Source: Zeugodacus cucurbitae
Taxonomy: Eukaryota; Arthropoda; Insecta; Diptera; Tephritidae
Assembly (NCBI RefSeq): GCF_028554725.1
Contig: NC_071671.1
Location: 4,188,501-4,252,500 of the forward strand
Direction: 5' to 3'
DNA: 64,000 nt
The translations under genes and the position numbers were made by a program. Positions 49,451 through 60,815 of this stretch are shown one piece after another. The notes beneath the pieces are model-generated. The model worked only from the letters and a program-made list of their open reading frames with translations, was not told where the DNA came from and made no database searches. The first letter of the stretch is position 1. Every line of letters starts with the position of its first letter.

Positions 49451-51965
49451 TCTATGCAAAGCTATGCCTGTACTCTCAAATCCCAAGTTTTCCCGATTTT
49501 ACTCTCCTTTCTTATATAGAATCCCAGTTGCTTATGTATCAAAATTGAAACTCTTGAGGCTTGATATCGCCCCCATCCCAGAGACGCACAACCATTTTGC
49601 ACTGCAATCGCGATATGTGACTCCAAATAATTTATGTTGCAATGACAAACTTTCCATACCATAAAATCACTTTCCGCATGGCCCACTTAGAGACCCAACG
49701 AACATTGGCAACAATGCCCGTTAAGAATGACAACAATCGGACACGCAGGCAAAGCGAGCCAATGATGCCGGAGACTATAAATAAGCAAAGACAGTCGTAT
49801 ACATACGCTACATGTACGATTGTGTAGGAATAAAAAGTGGCAACATTCTTGGTGCGTTTATCACTCCGATGATAATCTTGAGACATTATGTCAAACAAGG
49901 ACAAGGTAGCGTGTGTAAAAATTTTCTCCATCAACGGCTACACGGGACTACTAGTGTTCCGTGAGAGTATCAGGGGGATGAGGTGGTCAAGCGCACAACC
50001 AATCGAGCGAAGTGAAGTGACAACACGATTGAAGGCAGCACTGTCGTTGATAATGACGACGACGATTGCGCGCTGTTGTTGCGTATGTTGACGACTCGAC
50101 GACGACTACGTAAACGAGCCAATGGCAATGACAACGATTGACTTGGTTCACTGTTGTTGATTTTGCTGCTGACAACAACGACAACTGACGCCGCGCGCAT
50201 GCGTAGCTTTGACAAATGAAATGAAATGAAATAGAGAGACCGCATGAAAAAATTAAGAAATAAATAACAATAACAAAAAGGCAAACGACAACTGTGTACA
50301 TAACGTAGATAGATCGATCGATGGATCGTCGTAGTTAATGTGGAGGCCAAGTTTGTCGGAAGTTTGTACGCCGTTGAGGTGTGTAGACACGGGCTGCTGT
50401 TGCTGCTGCTGTGCGATGCAATGCGATTGCGTTGATGTGTTGTGGCATGTGGAAGTCATGCGAATGTGATTGCAATTGCGAGGATCGATGATCGATTGCG
50501 CGAAAATGCGTTGACATGTTGTTGAAGACATGAATCATGCATTTCAAGTGAGGTTAACTGGGGAAAAAACACAATTCTGGTGATGTGAAAGCCAAGGTGT
50601 TTGTATAGAAGAGCACTACCACGGGTCTTATTGACTAAAATATTGGTATTAAATGTGAATTTGGTATGCTTTGTGAGTTGATGAGATCGACTAAAAGATT
50701 TTTCGTAGAGTTCAGATCCATGATAAAGATTTGATTGAAAAAAATACTGTATGTCTTTCTTCATAATAGATGATTATCCTCAGTTATCATGTCCGTCCAT
50801 CTTAAACTTAGCTGCGTTCCACAAGTACACTTCAGCAACCTAATAGCTGTGTCAACTCACAGTAGCGCCATGTTTATTGCGTAGGCTATGTTGTTGCAAC
50901 ATACATTTTGTGATCGTTATCACGTTGCGCTCAATGTGGTATATAAAAGCGTTTGTTATGAGACTTTTTGTAACGCTTGCGTTTTTCTTATTTTCCAAAA
51001 TTGTTTCCCTTTAAAACATTTCCTTTTGTTATTGCCATCGCAAACTTTTTTCTGACACTACTTGCAACATTTTGATAGCTGTTATGGCAATCAGCAAATA
51101 AGTAATAATAAATTTATTTGTTGTCAATAATTGATGAGCATCTTTAGCATCGCTTGAATATTCTGTGCAACGAAAGACATTGCTGACATGCAATCGCGCA
51201 GATCTCTAGCAACACAAACAATATGTCCACTGCTTGTGGCATGGCAGCATGTCTTATCTTGTGTCAAAATAATTTTTATATTTTTTTGCTGCACACCTTT
51301 GGCATGTGTTGAAAGCAATATTTATTTGTGAAAAATGTTAATGTGCTCAAATTAATTATCATTAACAGCAGGCGCAACATTGATCATGCAGCCAAAGGTG
51401 CAACGTTTTGTAGCTGTATTTTTGTTTTTGTATTTTTTGTGTCCTTTAGCGAAACCCTTTATATTTTTTGTGGATAAAAATATGTATTTTTATATTATTA
51501 TGAAATGTTGCTTTGTTTGCGTTTGACATGACATTAATGCTTGCCTCTTGTGTTGTGCGTTGTGATTTATACTACCTTTCACTTATGTTGCTACATAGAA
51601 CAAGTGATAATTCTCGCATAATTACGTAATTGAAAAAATTACATGATTTATTTCTGTAGTTAAAAGTCGTTAATTACAAATAAATTGTCGTACTGATTTA
51701 CGGCATTTGGTCTTTTTGATTTTTTATATGGGTTGCTCAGCTGTTATAATTCAAAAAGTATAAATGCAGTCTACGTGTGGATCTATAGGGATTTCTATCG
51801 AGCTCCGGGACTAAATAAATTACTTAACTTCGTACAAGTATTAAAATATGGTAACAATTTCCTTATATGGAACATTTCAGGCTCTTTTTGGATGGAACAA
51901 TGACTCTCCTTATGAAGGTTATTGAAATATCCAATGATGAGAGAAGATCTCAAATCCAATGGCTT
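49451..51965. other. Non-coding DNA
   Basis: 49.9-50.55 kb is GC-richer, with GAC/GACGAC and GAAAT short repeats and several overlapping frames in both directions, none recognisable. A consensus TATA box (TATATAAAAGCG, about 50940-50951) follows a GC-richer patch, with no clear Initiator 30 bp downstream. The remainder is AT-rich. Confidence 0.5.
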
Positions 51966-52310
51966 TCCAAACGCTTTTCACAAGCCTCTTTTGAGTTCAT
52001 CTTTACACCACTAAGGGCGTTCGCCATGGACAGAAACAGGTGGTAGCCCCGGTCCGGGCTATATGGTGGATGCAATAAAACTGGACGCTTCTAGTCGCTC
52101 GCCTACTTCAAGCGGTCCGGTTGTTCGCAGCAGATGGTATAATTAAGCGTCTGGCCATATGGTAGCAGCTAATAGTGGATGATTCCCTTCCAATCCCACC
52201 AAACACACAGCAAAACCTATCCCGGCTTGACCACTGTTTGGGCCTTCGACCACGTCCGTTTTCGCTTGATATTGTCGTATTTAGCGGAAGGGAGATATTT
52301 GACAACCTAA
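51966..52310 (-). mobile_element. mariner copy 3, miniature internally deleted derivative
   Basis: Read on the minus strand, the element starts with an excellent 5' terminal repeat, TTAGGTTGTCAAATATCTCC continuing CTTCCGC (52310 back to 52284). TA (52311-52312) lies just outside it. It then jumps directly to the catalytic region (ACGACAATATCAAGCG), losing the leader, HTH and the GDEKW segment. A second deletion near 52075-52085 removes the second-Asp region. Similarity ends near 51966 within the C-terminal coding part, with no 3' terminal repeat. It is about 345 bp long. Confidence 0.83.
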
Positions 52311-54574
52311 TATTTATTCTCAATCATTGTCAAATCTCAATCAACAAAGTCAATGTTTAGATGAATAAAAGAATTACCCAAAACCATAGTGGTCTACAAA
52401 TACTTATTATATATATATTAAATTGTTTCAGAACCTATTAATAGTATACTATATATCGATCTCTATTCAAATTTTCTCAGAACAAATCAGTTTCCCGACC
52501 AATAAGTGACTTCGTGTGTTGTGTATGGTGACTCTGTGGTATTTAATTTGATCTGGATTTTATCCGACCAAGGACTGGAGGATCCAATCATGTTTGGATT
52601 TGTAAGTTATTATACGAGAGATTATAGGATCTTCAATACATAAAACAGAGAATCGAGGAAAGCCTATCTTAAATACAAATCTAAGAGGTAAGATTGCTTC
52701 AATAGCTCATCAATATCTGCTTGTTGAGTAGAAGTTACGACAGACATATATTTCATTCTTCGACGATTAAGGCAATTGTTTCTACTTAAATTTATTTTGG
52801 TTCCATGACAGTTTGCTCTCGAAATCTCGAAATTTTATATCTCTGTTAAAACAGGTATTTATAGTACTATTTTCATATTAGAAACATACAAATGAGAGGC
52901 CCATCACATGTTTTTCCAAGCGGTTAGTAGCTCCAAAATTGGATTTTCTTGACGTATGACTTCAATAGGTATCTAAAACTGTCCTATGTTAGGCTTTTTA
53001 TGTAAGTCTAAGCTTTTAATGTCTTTATAATTTGTAACCACTTTGATTCTATCTTCTAAAGCGTATCACCATTTCCATATCCAAACACACCTTCCTCTCG
53101 TATTTACTAATGAACTTGCAACACCAATTCGGTTGCATTACACTCGTCACCTGTTTCGCATACGAATTGCTACTACTGGCCCAAAAAACAACCCAAAAAC
53201 GGTTGAATAATAAATAATCAGAACTTTGAAAAGCGGACGTTGTAGCAACGGAGGGGAAACGGGGTGACCAACCAATAGAACCCTTTTCGCGCCTAGGCGC
53301 TTATTTGTTGTTATTAAATGCTTTTTGATATATCATCAACGCGGTGCATTTATCAAGTGTTACAACAGCAACAAGCAAACAACAACCACACAACACTAAA
53401 TGACGCTCAATCATGCATGCAACGTGCGCTGCATAGCCATGCACGGTGTCAGATGTCGCTTGTCGTGCAACGCGCTGCACTGCATATGTATTAGCGTTTA
53501 ATTGGTTTGTTTGTTTGTATATATGCATGATAATCACTTTGGTATTAGCATAACTGCAACAACATTTGTTCATTTGTACATTTAATTCATTACACTTTTT
53601 CGCTGTTGGCATGGCTCTAACTGTTGGCCCACAATAACCGAAAAAGTCAACACCTTCGCAGGCCAAACAATTTATCGCTTAACATTAAATTATTAAATTA
53701 TGAGCGAAATGCAAATGGAAATTGTGTTGGGTGTCAACGAGATGGAAATGGAAATGGAAATGAGTGAGTGAGTAGAGAGAAGCATTGAATGGCAATGCGA
53801 CGATTGTGAGTGACAGCGGGTACATATAGGCTTAGAGCAGTGCTCACACTCCGGGACATCCGGCAAGCGGGGTGTCAGCGCTGTTGTAGGTTTCTGCTGT
53901 TACTATAGCTGTTGTTGTTGTCAAAACATTAATAATTTGCCTGCAATTTATGTGCCGGAGACGTGATGATTTGTCATTTCTCCGCAACAATCATTCGAAT
54001 ACAGAGTATATGGTTTCATTTACATATTTGTTACGTTTGTTATTTATATATATGGTTGTACATATGTAAATTTAGAAATGCAACGCTTGGCTTTTGTTAC
54101 CTTTTCAACGGCATTGCCATTAATATTAATTACCGATGCACACACGATGCGTGAATTTCAAATAAAATTTTGAATATTTCACCAAGCAATTTACTTTTCG
54201 ATTTATGCAGTGTGGCTTCTCAGCTACAGTCTGTCACAAAAGTTGTTAGTATATATAATATATAAGCCTGCTTGTTTTAATTTAATGAGTGGCATATCTT
54301 GGTGGATATAAGATTGCCAACAACTTATGACTCTAGGACTTCTGAATGTCACAAAAAAGTATATCAAACTTCATACTTTGGAAGAACTGTTTAATCCTTC
54401 TCCCTTGAGTATCCCGATTAGGGTTAAGTATATTGCTTACCAAAGCTAATCCCAATCGTTTTCAAATGAACAAAAAGCTTTCTACAATGGACGCGTTGTA
54501 CCTCCAACAATAGAACAAAGTACATCAAAGGTTTTAATAGATCTGGTCAAGCCCTTGCAAAGGCTTGTGATATA
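52311..54574. other. Non-coding DNA
   Basis: No gene recognised. A (GGAAAT)n/(TGAG)n patch lies at about 53742-53776. The remainder is AT-rich unique DNA with a GC-richer portion around 53.3-53.65 kb. Confidence 0.55.
53736..53776. repeat. (GGAAAT)n then (TGAG)n microsatellite
   Basis: Four to five GGAAAT units followed by three TGAG units. Confidence 0.85.
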
Positions 54575-55507
54575 AAGGGTGATTTTTTAAGAGCTTGATA
54601 ACTTTTTAAAAAAAAAAAACGCATAAAATTTGCAAAATCTCATCGGTTCTTTATTTGAAACGTTAGATTGGTTCATGACATTTACTTTTTGAAGATAATT
54701 TCATTTAAATGTTGACCGCGGCTGCGTCTTAGGTGGTCCATTCGGAAAGTCCAATTTTGGGCAACTTTTTCGAGCATTTCGGCCGGAATAGCCCGAATTT
54801 CTTCGGAAATGTTGTCTTCCAAAGCTGGAATAGTTGCTGGCTTATTTCTGTAGACTTTAGACTTGACGTAGCCCCACAAAAAATAGTCTAAAGGCGTTAA
54901 ATCGCATGATCTTGGTGGCCAACTTACGGGTCCATTTCTTGAGATGAATTGTTCTCCGAAGTTTTCCCTCAAAATGGCCATAGAATCGCGAGCTGTGTGG
55001 CATGTAGCGCCATCTTGTTGAAACCACATGTCAACCAAGTTCAGTTCTTCCATTTTTGGCAACAAAAAGTTTGTTAGCATCGAACGATAGCGATCGCCAT
55101 TCACCGTAACGTTGCGTCCAACAGCATCTTTGAAAAAATACGGTCCAATGATTCCACCAGCGTACAAACCACACCAAACAGTGCATTTTTCGGGATGCAT
55201 GGGCAGTTCTTGAACGGCTTCTGGTTGCTCTTCACCCCAAATGCGGCAATTTTGCTTATTTACGTAGCCATTCAACCAGAAATGAGCCTCATCGCTGAAC
55301 AAAATTTGTCGATAAACACATTTCGAACCGAACACTGATTTTGGTAATAAAATTCAATGATTTGCAAGCGTTGCTCGTTAGTAAGTCTATTCATGATGAA
55401 ATGTCAAAGCATACTGAGCATCTTTCTCTTTGACACCATGTCTGAAATCCCACGTGATCTGTCAAATACTAATGCATGAAAATCCTAACCTCAAAAAAAT
55501 CACCCGT
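54575..55507 (-). mobile_element. rosa-type (DD41D) mariner-like element, internally deleted
   Basis: Bounded by inverted termini GGGTGATTTTTT (54577-54588) and AAAAAATCACCC (55494-55505), with TA outside each end (54573-54574 and 55508-55509). Total length is about 930 bp. The transposase is on the minus strand. The element lacks roughly the N-terminal third of its coding region but keeps both termini, so it could in principle have been moved in trans. This group (DD41D) was described from Ceratitis and other tephritids. Confidence 0.88.
54682..55395 (-). pseudogene. rosa-type DD41D transposase, N-terminal deletion and frame break
   Basis: The ATG at 55395 opens MNRLTNEQRLQIIEFYYQNQ, the start of an HTH domain. 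After about 25 codons this joins, out of frame, to a long open catalytic domain (about 215 codons, 55335 to 54682). Motifs there are YRQILFSDEAHFWLNGYV (first Asp), MWFQQDGATCHTA (second Asp) and CDLTPLDYFLWGYVKSKVY (third Asp). Exactly 41 residues separate the second and third Asp, which is the DD41D signature. The catalytic part is uninterrupted and looks recently intact. The deletion removes most of the DNA-binding domain and fuses the remnants in different frames. The C-terminus (HLNEIIFKK) is complete. Confidence 0.88.
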
Positions 55508-55523
55508 TACTTATCTAGACTAG

Positions 55524-56755
55524 TGCTTTTTTGCTCTTTATTCAATGCTTTATAAAAAGTGTTACAGTGATCGGATTTAGTTCAAATATGCGCCGTTTCG
55601 TTTCATAATCTGTTTCCATCCAGAAGACAACTTCATAATACATCCTCTTAGAAGCCCCCCTCCTTATTTGCGCAGAACTCGGAAAGCCACTTTTCACAAA
55701 CCTCTTTTGAGTTCAACTTTACACCACCAAGGGCGTTCGCCATGGACAGGAAGAGGTGGTTATCCCTTGGAGCTACTTCCGGGCTATATGGTGGATGCGA
55801 TAAAACCTTCCATCCGAGATCCCGTAGCTTCTGACGAGTCATCAAAGAAGTGTGTGGTCTGACGTTGTCCTGGTGGAACACTACACCCTTCCTGTTGTCC
55901 AATTCTGGACGCTTCTGTCCGATCGCCTGCATCTAGCGGTCAAGTTGTTCGCAGTAGATGGTAAAACTAAGCGTCTGGCCATATGAAAGCAGCTCATAGT
56001 GGATGATTCCCTTCCAATCCCACCAAACAAACAGCAAATCATTCCTGACCGTCAATCCCGGCTTGGCCTCTGTTTGTGAGGATTCACCGGCCTTCTACCA
56101 CGACCGTTTTGGCTTGTATGTGGTCCATTTTTCGTCGCCAGTCACCATCCGCTTCAAAAATGGGTCGAGTTCGTTCCCTTTTAGCAGCTAATCGAAGGCG
56201 TTGAATCGGACCAGAAGTTTTTTTTTGCGTCAAATTATGCGGCACCCAAACATCAAGATTTTTTGTGTATCCAGCCTTCTGCAGGCGGTTTGACATGGTT
56301 CGGTAACTAACTCCCATCTCCAGGGCGACGTCACGAGATGCCACATGCCAGTCTAACTCTATGTTTTCCATGTTTTGATCGGTATTCGTCGTCACAGGTC
56401 TTCCACCGGCTGGCTTATCCACGGTTTCGTTTTCACCCGCTCTAAATCGTCGAAACCATTCCACCGCAGTTCGAAGTGATAGAGGACCATCCTCCAAAAT
56501 ATCATTAATCTCACAGAACGTTTCTCTGACGAATTTGCCCCTAACGAAGGAAAACTTTAAAATAGTCCGAATATGAACTCCATGTTTACACGTCTATAAC
56601 TGTTGAATGTTATGTCCAAACTAATCATGCGTAGCGTCGTTTTGTAGGTTATATATGATCTTTCAATGATGTATAGTATTGCCAGATACGAGCTCTGTAG
56701 CGGTTTATACATAGCCGCGAAATTCAAAAGACAAAAAGGCGGAAGGGAGATATTG
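55524..56755 (-). mobile_element. mariner (DD34D, mellifera-like) copy 4, near full length
   Basis: On the minus strand the 5' terminus core ATATCTCCCTTCCGCC (near 56752-56737) leads into TTTTTGTCTTTTGAATTTCG and the standard leader. The outermost part of the terminal repeat (TTAGGTTGTCAA) is lost. At the 3' side the sequence follows copy 5 as far as GAGCAAAAAAGC (55524) and then breaks off just before the terminal repeat. The rosa element begins 16 bp further on. Confidence 0.88.
55648..56583 (-). pseudogene. mariner transposase pseudogene (copy 4)
   Basis: The original start is the ATG at 56583 (MEF...), interrupted within ten codons by a frame break. From 56497 a 137-codon frame carries the HTH region (LSLRTAVEWFRRFRAGENET, then DKPAGGRPVT and MENIELDWHVASRDVALEMG) through to the linker. 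There the frame shifts, probably in the A-run near 56221. The first Asp (GDEKW, about 56125-56140) is encoded in another frame. From 55932 a 94-codon frame has GVVFHQDNVRPHTS (second Asp) and YSPEVAPRDNHLF (third Asp), with exactly 34 residues between, confirming DD34D. It is the best copy for reconstructing family relationships but is not functional. Confidence 0.87.
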
Positions 56756-59700
56756 ATGGATGATTTGTCGTGACCCAACTCGATTGTGATCGTATTGTAA
56801 TAGACAATAATCTTCCTATTGAATCTTCAACAGGTTGGAATGGCAAAGCCTACTTGGGAACTACATACAGATATTTGTTGTTGTTTTTGAAGAGGCAAAA
56901 CCGACTACAAGTACATTTCAAAGAATTCTGGCGTGTTGGAAATATTGTACTATTATGGAAACATGGTTCACAGCCTTAAGTCCAAGGTTTTTGTTTATAA
57001 TATAAAGGTGCTCTTGGAATTAGAAAATTTGTTATATTTCCTTCTAACTTCTGTTCGTATTAGGTTGGGAAGTTATTTGAATTAACAGTGGGTGGTTGCA
57101 GTTATCATATGGCTAAAGTTGGCGGCGCCGACTTTACTACGATAGAGCAAATAATGAAAAGAGAAACCGAAATGAGTCCCAGCAGAGGAAGTTTTTGACT
57201 CGGCTTGTCGGATAGATTTTGTAGACCGACCGCTGAAAAATACACTTGGGTCACAAATCTTATATGTTTTCCGAATGGATTGATAGTAACATCAGACAAA
57301 GTGCTTCGGAAATTTATGAAACACTGGGCGTCTGCTTAGAAAAACAGACCAGCTAAAACCCTAGAGGGCAGGGTTGCTAAATTGAGATAATTAGGCCAAA
57401 TATAACTCTAATAATATCTGATGAGAGTTATTCTGAACTTACCTGTATGAAATACATGACTTTATAATTACCATAACTGATTTGGAACGTCAAAATGTAC
57501 ACATATTTTAAACCTTTAAGACCTTCCTTTGCTGCTGCTACATCTGACATTGAGATGAAGGAAATGTCAACATAAATACTTGTTATAATATGCTTGTTGT
57601 TGTTGCTCTCCTGGACATATTGCAATTTATAAGCACATTGCAACCACGTTCACTTGTTGTTGTTTTTGTTATTATTAAAATAGCTGTTTTTCTTGCTATT
57701 TGTCTTGCTGCTGCTGTTGCTGCTGCGGCACGACTCGTATGTGTCAAATGTGGTCGAAGCAGTTATAATTTATTGCTGTATTGCAGACTTTAGTGCTGCA
57801 GCTTCTTCGCATTTCGCTGCTGCTCCACCATCTATTGCAGCGGCTGCCAATGACATGTTGTGTTGCAGCTATACTGCTGATGATGTTGATGAAGCTGCTA
57901 TTTGCTGTTTTTGTTGTTATGTATAAAAACTGCGAATTACTACATTGATTTATGTGTATTTGGTGGCATCAAAATTGTACAAAATGCCCATCATAAGCGT
58001 AAATAATAAACGGCAACAGCAACAACAAGAAGACATGCTGATTATATACGAGTATATATATGATATATGTATATATGTGTTTATGAGCTTGTATACTGGT
58101 GTATTAATATGCGTGTAACTGCCTCAAACTGCGCGCAAGCCACAGCAACTGCTGCCACTCACCTGCAAAATTTATTTATCCGCCTGCTTGTTAGTGTATG
58201 CCACATGTGTGTGTATGTATGTGTGTGTTGATTGTTTTTCTTCACGTGCGGAATGTCACACGTTCGTTGTCACACATACTTACATACATAGTACATATAT
58301 AGATATTAAGGCGTGTTGTCTGCGTGCCCATTAAAGCTGCAAGGGTCACTCATTACAACTATCATAACATAACAGTAATTTTATATGTTTAAATGTACAT
58401 GCATATTATACATACATATATATATATATATTATATATATGCTTGTATGTGTGCCTGTGTTTGCCCACGCGGAAGTGTTCGATGAACATTTTCGTTTTAA
58501 TTGCGCGCCAAATACATTTCAGCGCCATCAATAGGTGTTGTTGTTGGTCTCTTTCACCTGGAATACACCTGACATACACCTGACACACACACATATACAT
58601 ACAAACAACATGTTAAACACTTAATTGTAAATGCAAATATGGGCTGTGTTTTTTATTGCACACATACACCCGTGTGAAACACCTTAAATAACCGTTAACT
58701 GTAATTGTTGTTGTTATTTGGAATACATACTACTTGCATTTATGACTGCATTACATTTGTCGTCGTGAAGTTAAACACCAATTGCTTATGGTCATTGTGG
58801 CATGAGCAATAATAAAAACAATATGACAGCAATTTATTGCTCGTTGAGTTGTTGTTATTGTTGCATTTCCTCTTTTCCTTCAGCTGTGACATGCGGTCTA
58901 TAAACGCTATAAAAATGGTTTAAATCGATATGTAATAAATATTTAAATTGTTAAACCCTCATACACATAAGCCTAATGAGTTGAAAGCAATAAAATTTAA
59001 TTCAACAAAAAATAATAAAAATTTTAATATTTTCTATTATTCGAAAATGTGTGCTTATTTGGTGGACTGACACGGTAATTAGTGAGATTTTACATATCCG
59101 GCATGAAATTTGGTTTTCCAGCAACTTGTACAACATTTCCTTGATTGCTATTATTTTTATTGCGATCCTAAATTGCTGTGATTAATTGCTAATTGACTGT
59201 AAATTATTTCATTAACCGTTAACTACACGCTTTTTGATACTAATATTGACAGTGTGTTCTAGAAAGTTTTCAAGAAACAGGTTAAAACAACATTTTGAGT
59301 GTCATTCGCGTATTAAAACCATTATCAACCGTTGAAGAATGACATCCGTTATGTCTGTGCTCTATAACCATATAAAGAGAAGAGCTGAGCTATAAAGAAT
59401 ACATAGAGGCTTAAAATTGTAAACTAATGAATATAATAAACTGATTAATTCCTTGTAAAATCCATTAGAACATATATAGGAGACTTCACAGTTCCACTTT
59501 CTATCGAAACATATGTATATTTAAAGGTTTATGACTGTATACCTAGACAATATATAACTCATAAATCGACAAAGTTTTAAAGAAAGTAATTTTGTAATGT
59601 AGCTTCAAAATTATATTATTATAATAGTTTTGCTGAATTACTCTTTGGAAATCATTTATTTGTTGAAACTATTGCGAACAAACCTACTTCACAGTTGTGG

Positions 59701-59788
59701 ACCCCTGGTATGTTTTTTCATTGATTATATGCATTAAAGATTTCAATTCGAAATCGTAGCTCTCCCGCAAGTAGTTTAAGGCAATATA
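56756..59788. other. Non-coding DNA
   Basis: No gene recognised. Around 57.1-57.35 kb a GC-richer patch reads as a broken frame (TTIEQIMKRETEMSPS, stop, then LSDRFCRPTAEKYTW) that I cannot assign. 57.6-57.9 kb has TTG/GCT trinucleotide runs giving open Cys/Ala-rich frames. A (TA)n tract lies at about 58418-58440. The rest is AT-rich. Confidence 0.5.
58418..58440. repeat. (TA)n microsatellite
   Basis: An alternating TA run interrupted once (ATTATATATATGC). Confidence 0.8.
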
Positions 59789-60815
59789 TTATATTGTCAA
59801 ATATCTCCCTTCCACCTGTTTGTCTTTTGAATTTTCGTATCTGGCAATACTATAAATCTTTGAAAGATTTTTACATAATCTACAAACGATGCTAAGCATG
59901 ATTAGTTTGGATATGGCGTTCAACACTTATAGACGTGTAAACATGGAGTTCACTATCGCCGAAATAAGCCAGCCGGCGGAAGATCTTTGACGACGAATAC
60001 CGATCAAATCATGGAAAGCATCGAGTTAGACCAGAATGTGGCATCTCGTGACATCGCCCAGGAGATGGGAGTTAGTCACCAAACCATTTTAAACCATCTG
60101 CAGAAGGCTGGATACACAAAAAAGGTGAATGTTTGGGTGCCGCATGATTTGACGCAAAAAAAACCTTCTGGACCGGATCAACGCCTGCGATATGCTACTG
60201 AAACGGAACGAACTCGACCCATTTTTGAAGCGGATGGTGACCGGCGACGAAAAATGGATCACTTACGACAATATCAAACGAAAACGGTCGTGGTCGAAGG
60301 CCGGTGAATCGTCACAAACAGTGGCCAAGCCGGGATTGACGGCCAGGAAGGTTTTGCTTAATTCTACCATCTACTGCAAACAACTCGACCGCCTGAAGCA
60401 GGCGATTGACCAAAATCCTCTGGATTTGGCAAGAAGAGTGTAATATTCCACCAGGACAACGCCAGACCATACACTTCGTTGATGACTCGTCAGAAGTTAC
60501 GGAAGCTCGGATGGGAGGTTTTGTCGCATCCCTCATATAGCCCGGACATTGCGACAAGTGATGATCACCTGTTCCTGTCCTGCGAACGCGCTTGGTGGTG
60601 TAAAGTTAAACTCAAAAGAGGTTTGTGAAAAGTGCCTGTCCGAGTTCTTCGCAAATAAGGATGTGGCTTTTACGAGGGGGATATTATGAAGTTGCCGTCT
60701 AGATGGAAACAGAGTATCGAACGAAACGGCGCATATTTGAACTAAATTCGATCACTGTAACACTTTTTATAAAGCATGGAATAAAGAGAAAAAAAGCGGA
60801 AGGGAGATTTTTTAA
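59789..60815 (+). mobile_element. mariner (DD34D, mellifera-like) copy 5
   Basis: The 5' terminal repeat TTATATTGTCAAATATCTCC, continuing CTTCCACC, starts at 59789 with TA just outside (59787-59788). The 3' repeat GCGGAAGGGAGATTTTTTAA ends at about 60815 followed by TA. Internal deletions shorten it to about 1.03 kb. One removes the tRNA-like leader block CGGCTATGTATAAAGCG near 59833, and another the start of the HTH coding region near 59960. Both ends are present, making it the only copy in the window with both terminal repeats and TA flanks. Confidence 0.88.
59951..60690 (+). pseudogene. mariner transposase pseudogene (copy 5)
   Basis: After ATGGAGTTCACTATCGCCG (the old start, near 59944) a deletion joins directly to KPAGGRS-like sequence. 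From 59987 the HTH C-terminal part is open (IELDQNVASRDIAQEMGVSH, then LQKAGYTKKVNVWVPHDLTQ). An extra base in the A-run near 60155 shifts frame, and the catalytic start continues at 60192 (FLKRMVTGDEKWITYDN). A deletion near 60355 removes the CVWWDWKGIIHYELLP segment. The second-Asp motif (near 60450-60470) and the third are in other frames. Dead. Confidence 0.86.

Noticed and set aside
50940..50951. Consensus TATA box TATATAAAAGCG
   Set aside because: No Initiator about 30 bp downstream and no frame or leader-like sequence; chance TATA strings are common at this base composition.
57100..57350. Broken coding-like patch (TTIEQIMKRETEMSPS and LSDRFCRPTAEKYTW)
   Set aside because: Contains stops, no recognised family, and too short to support a pseudogene call.
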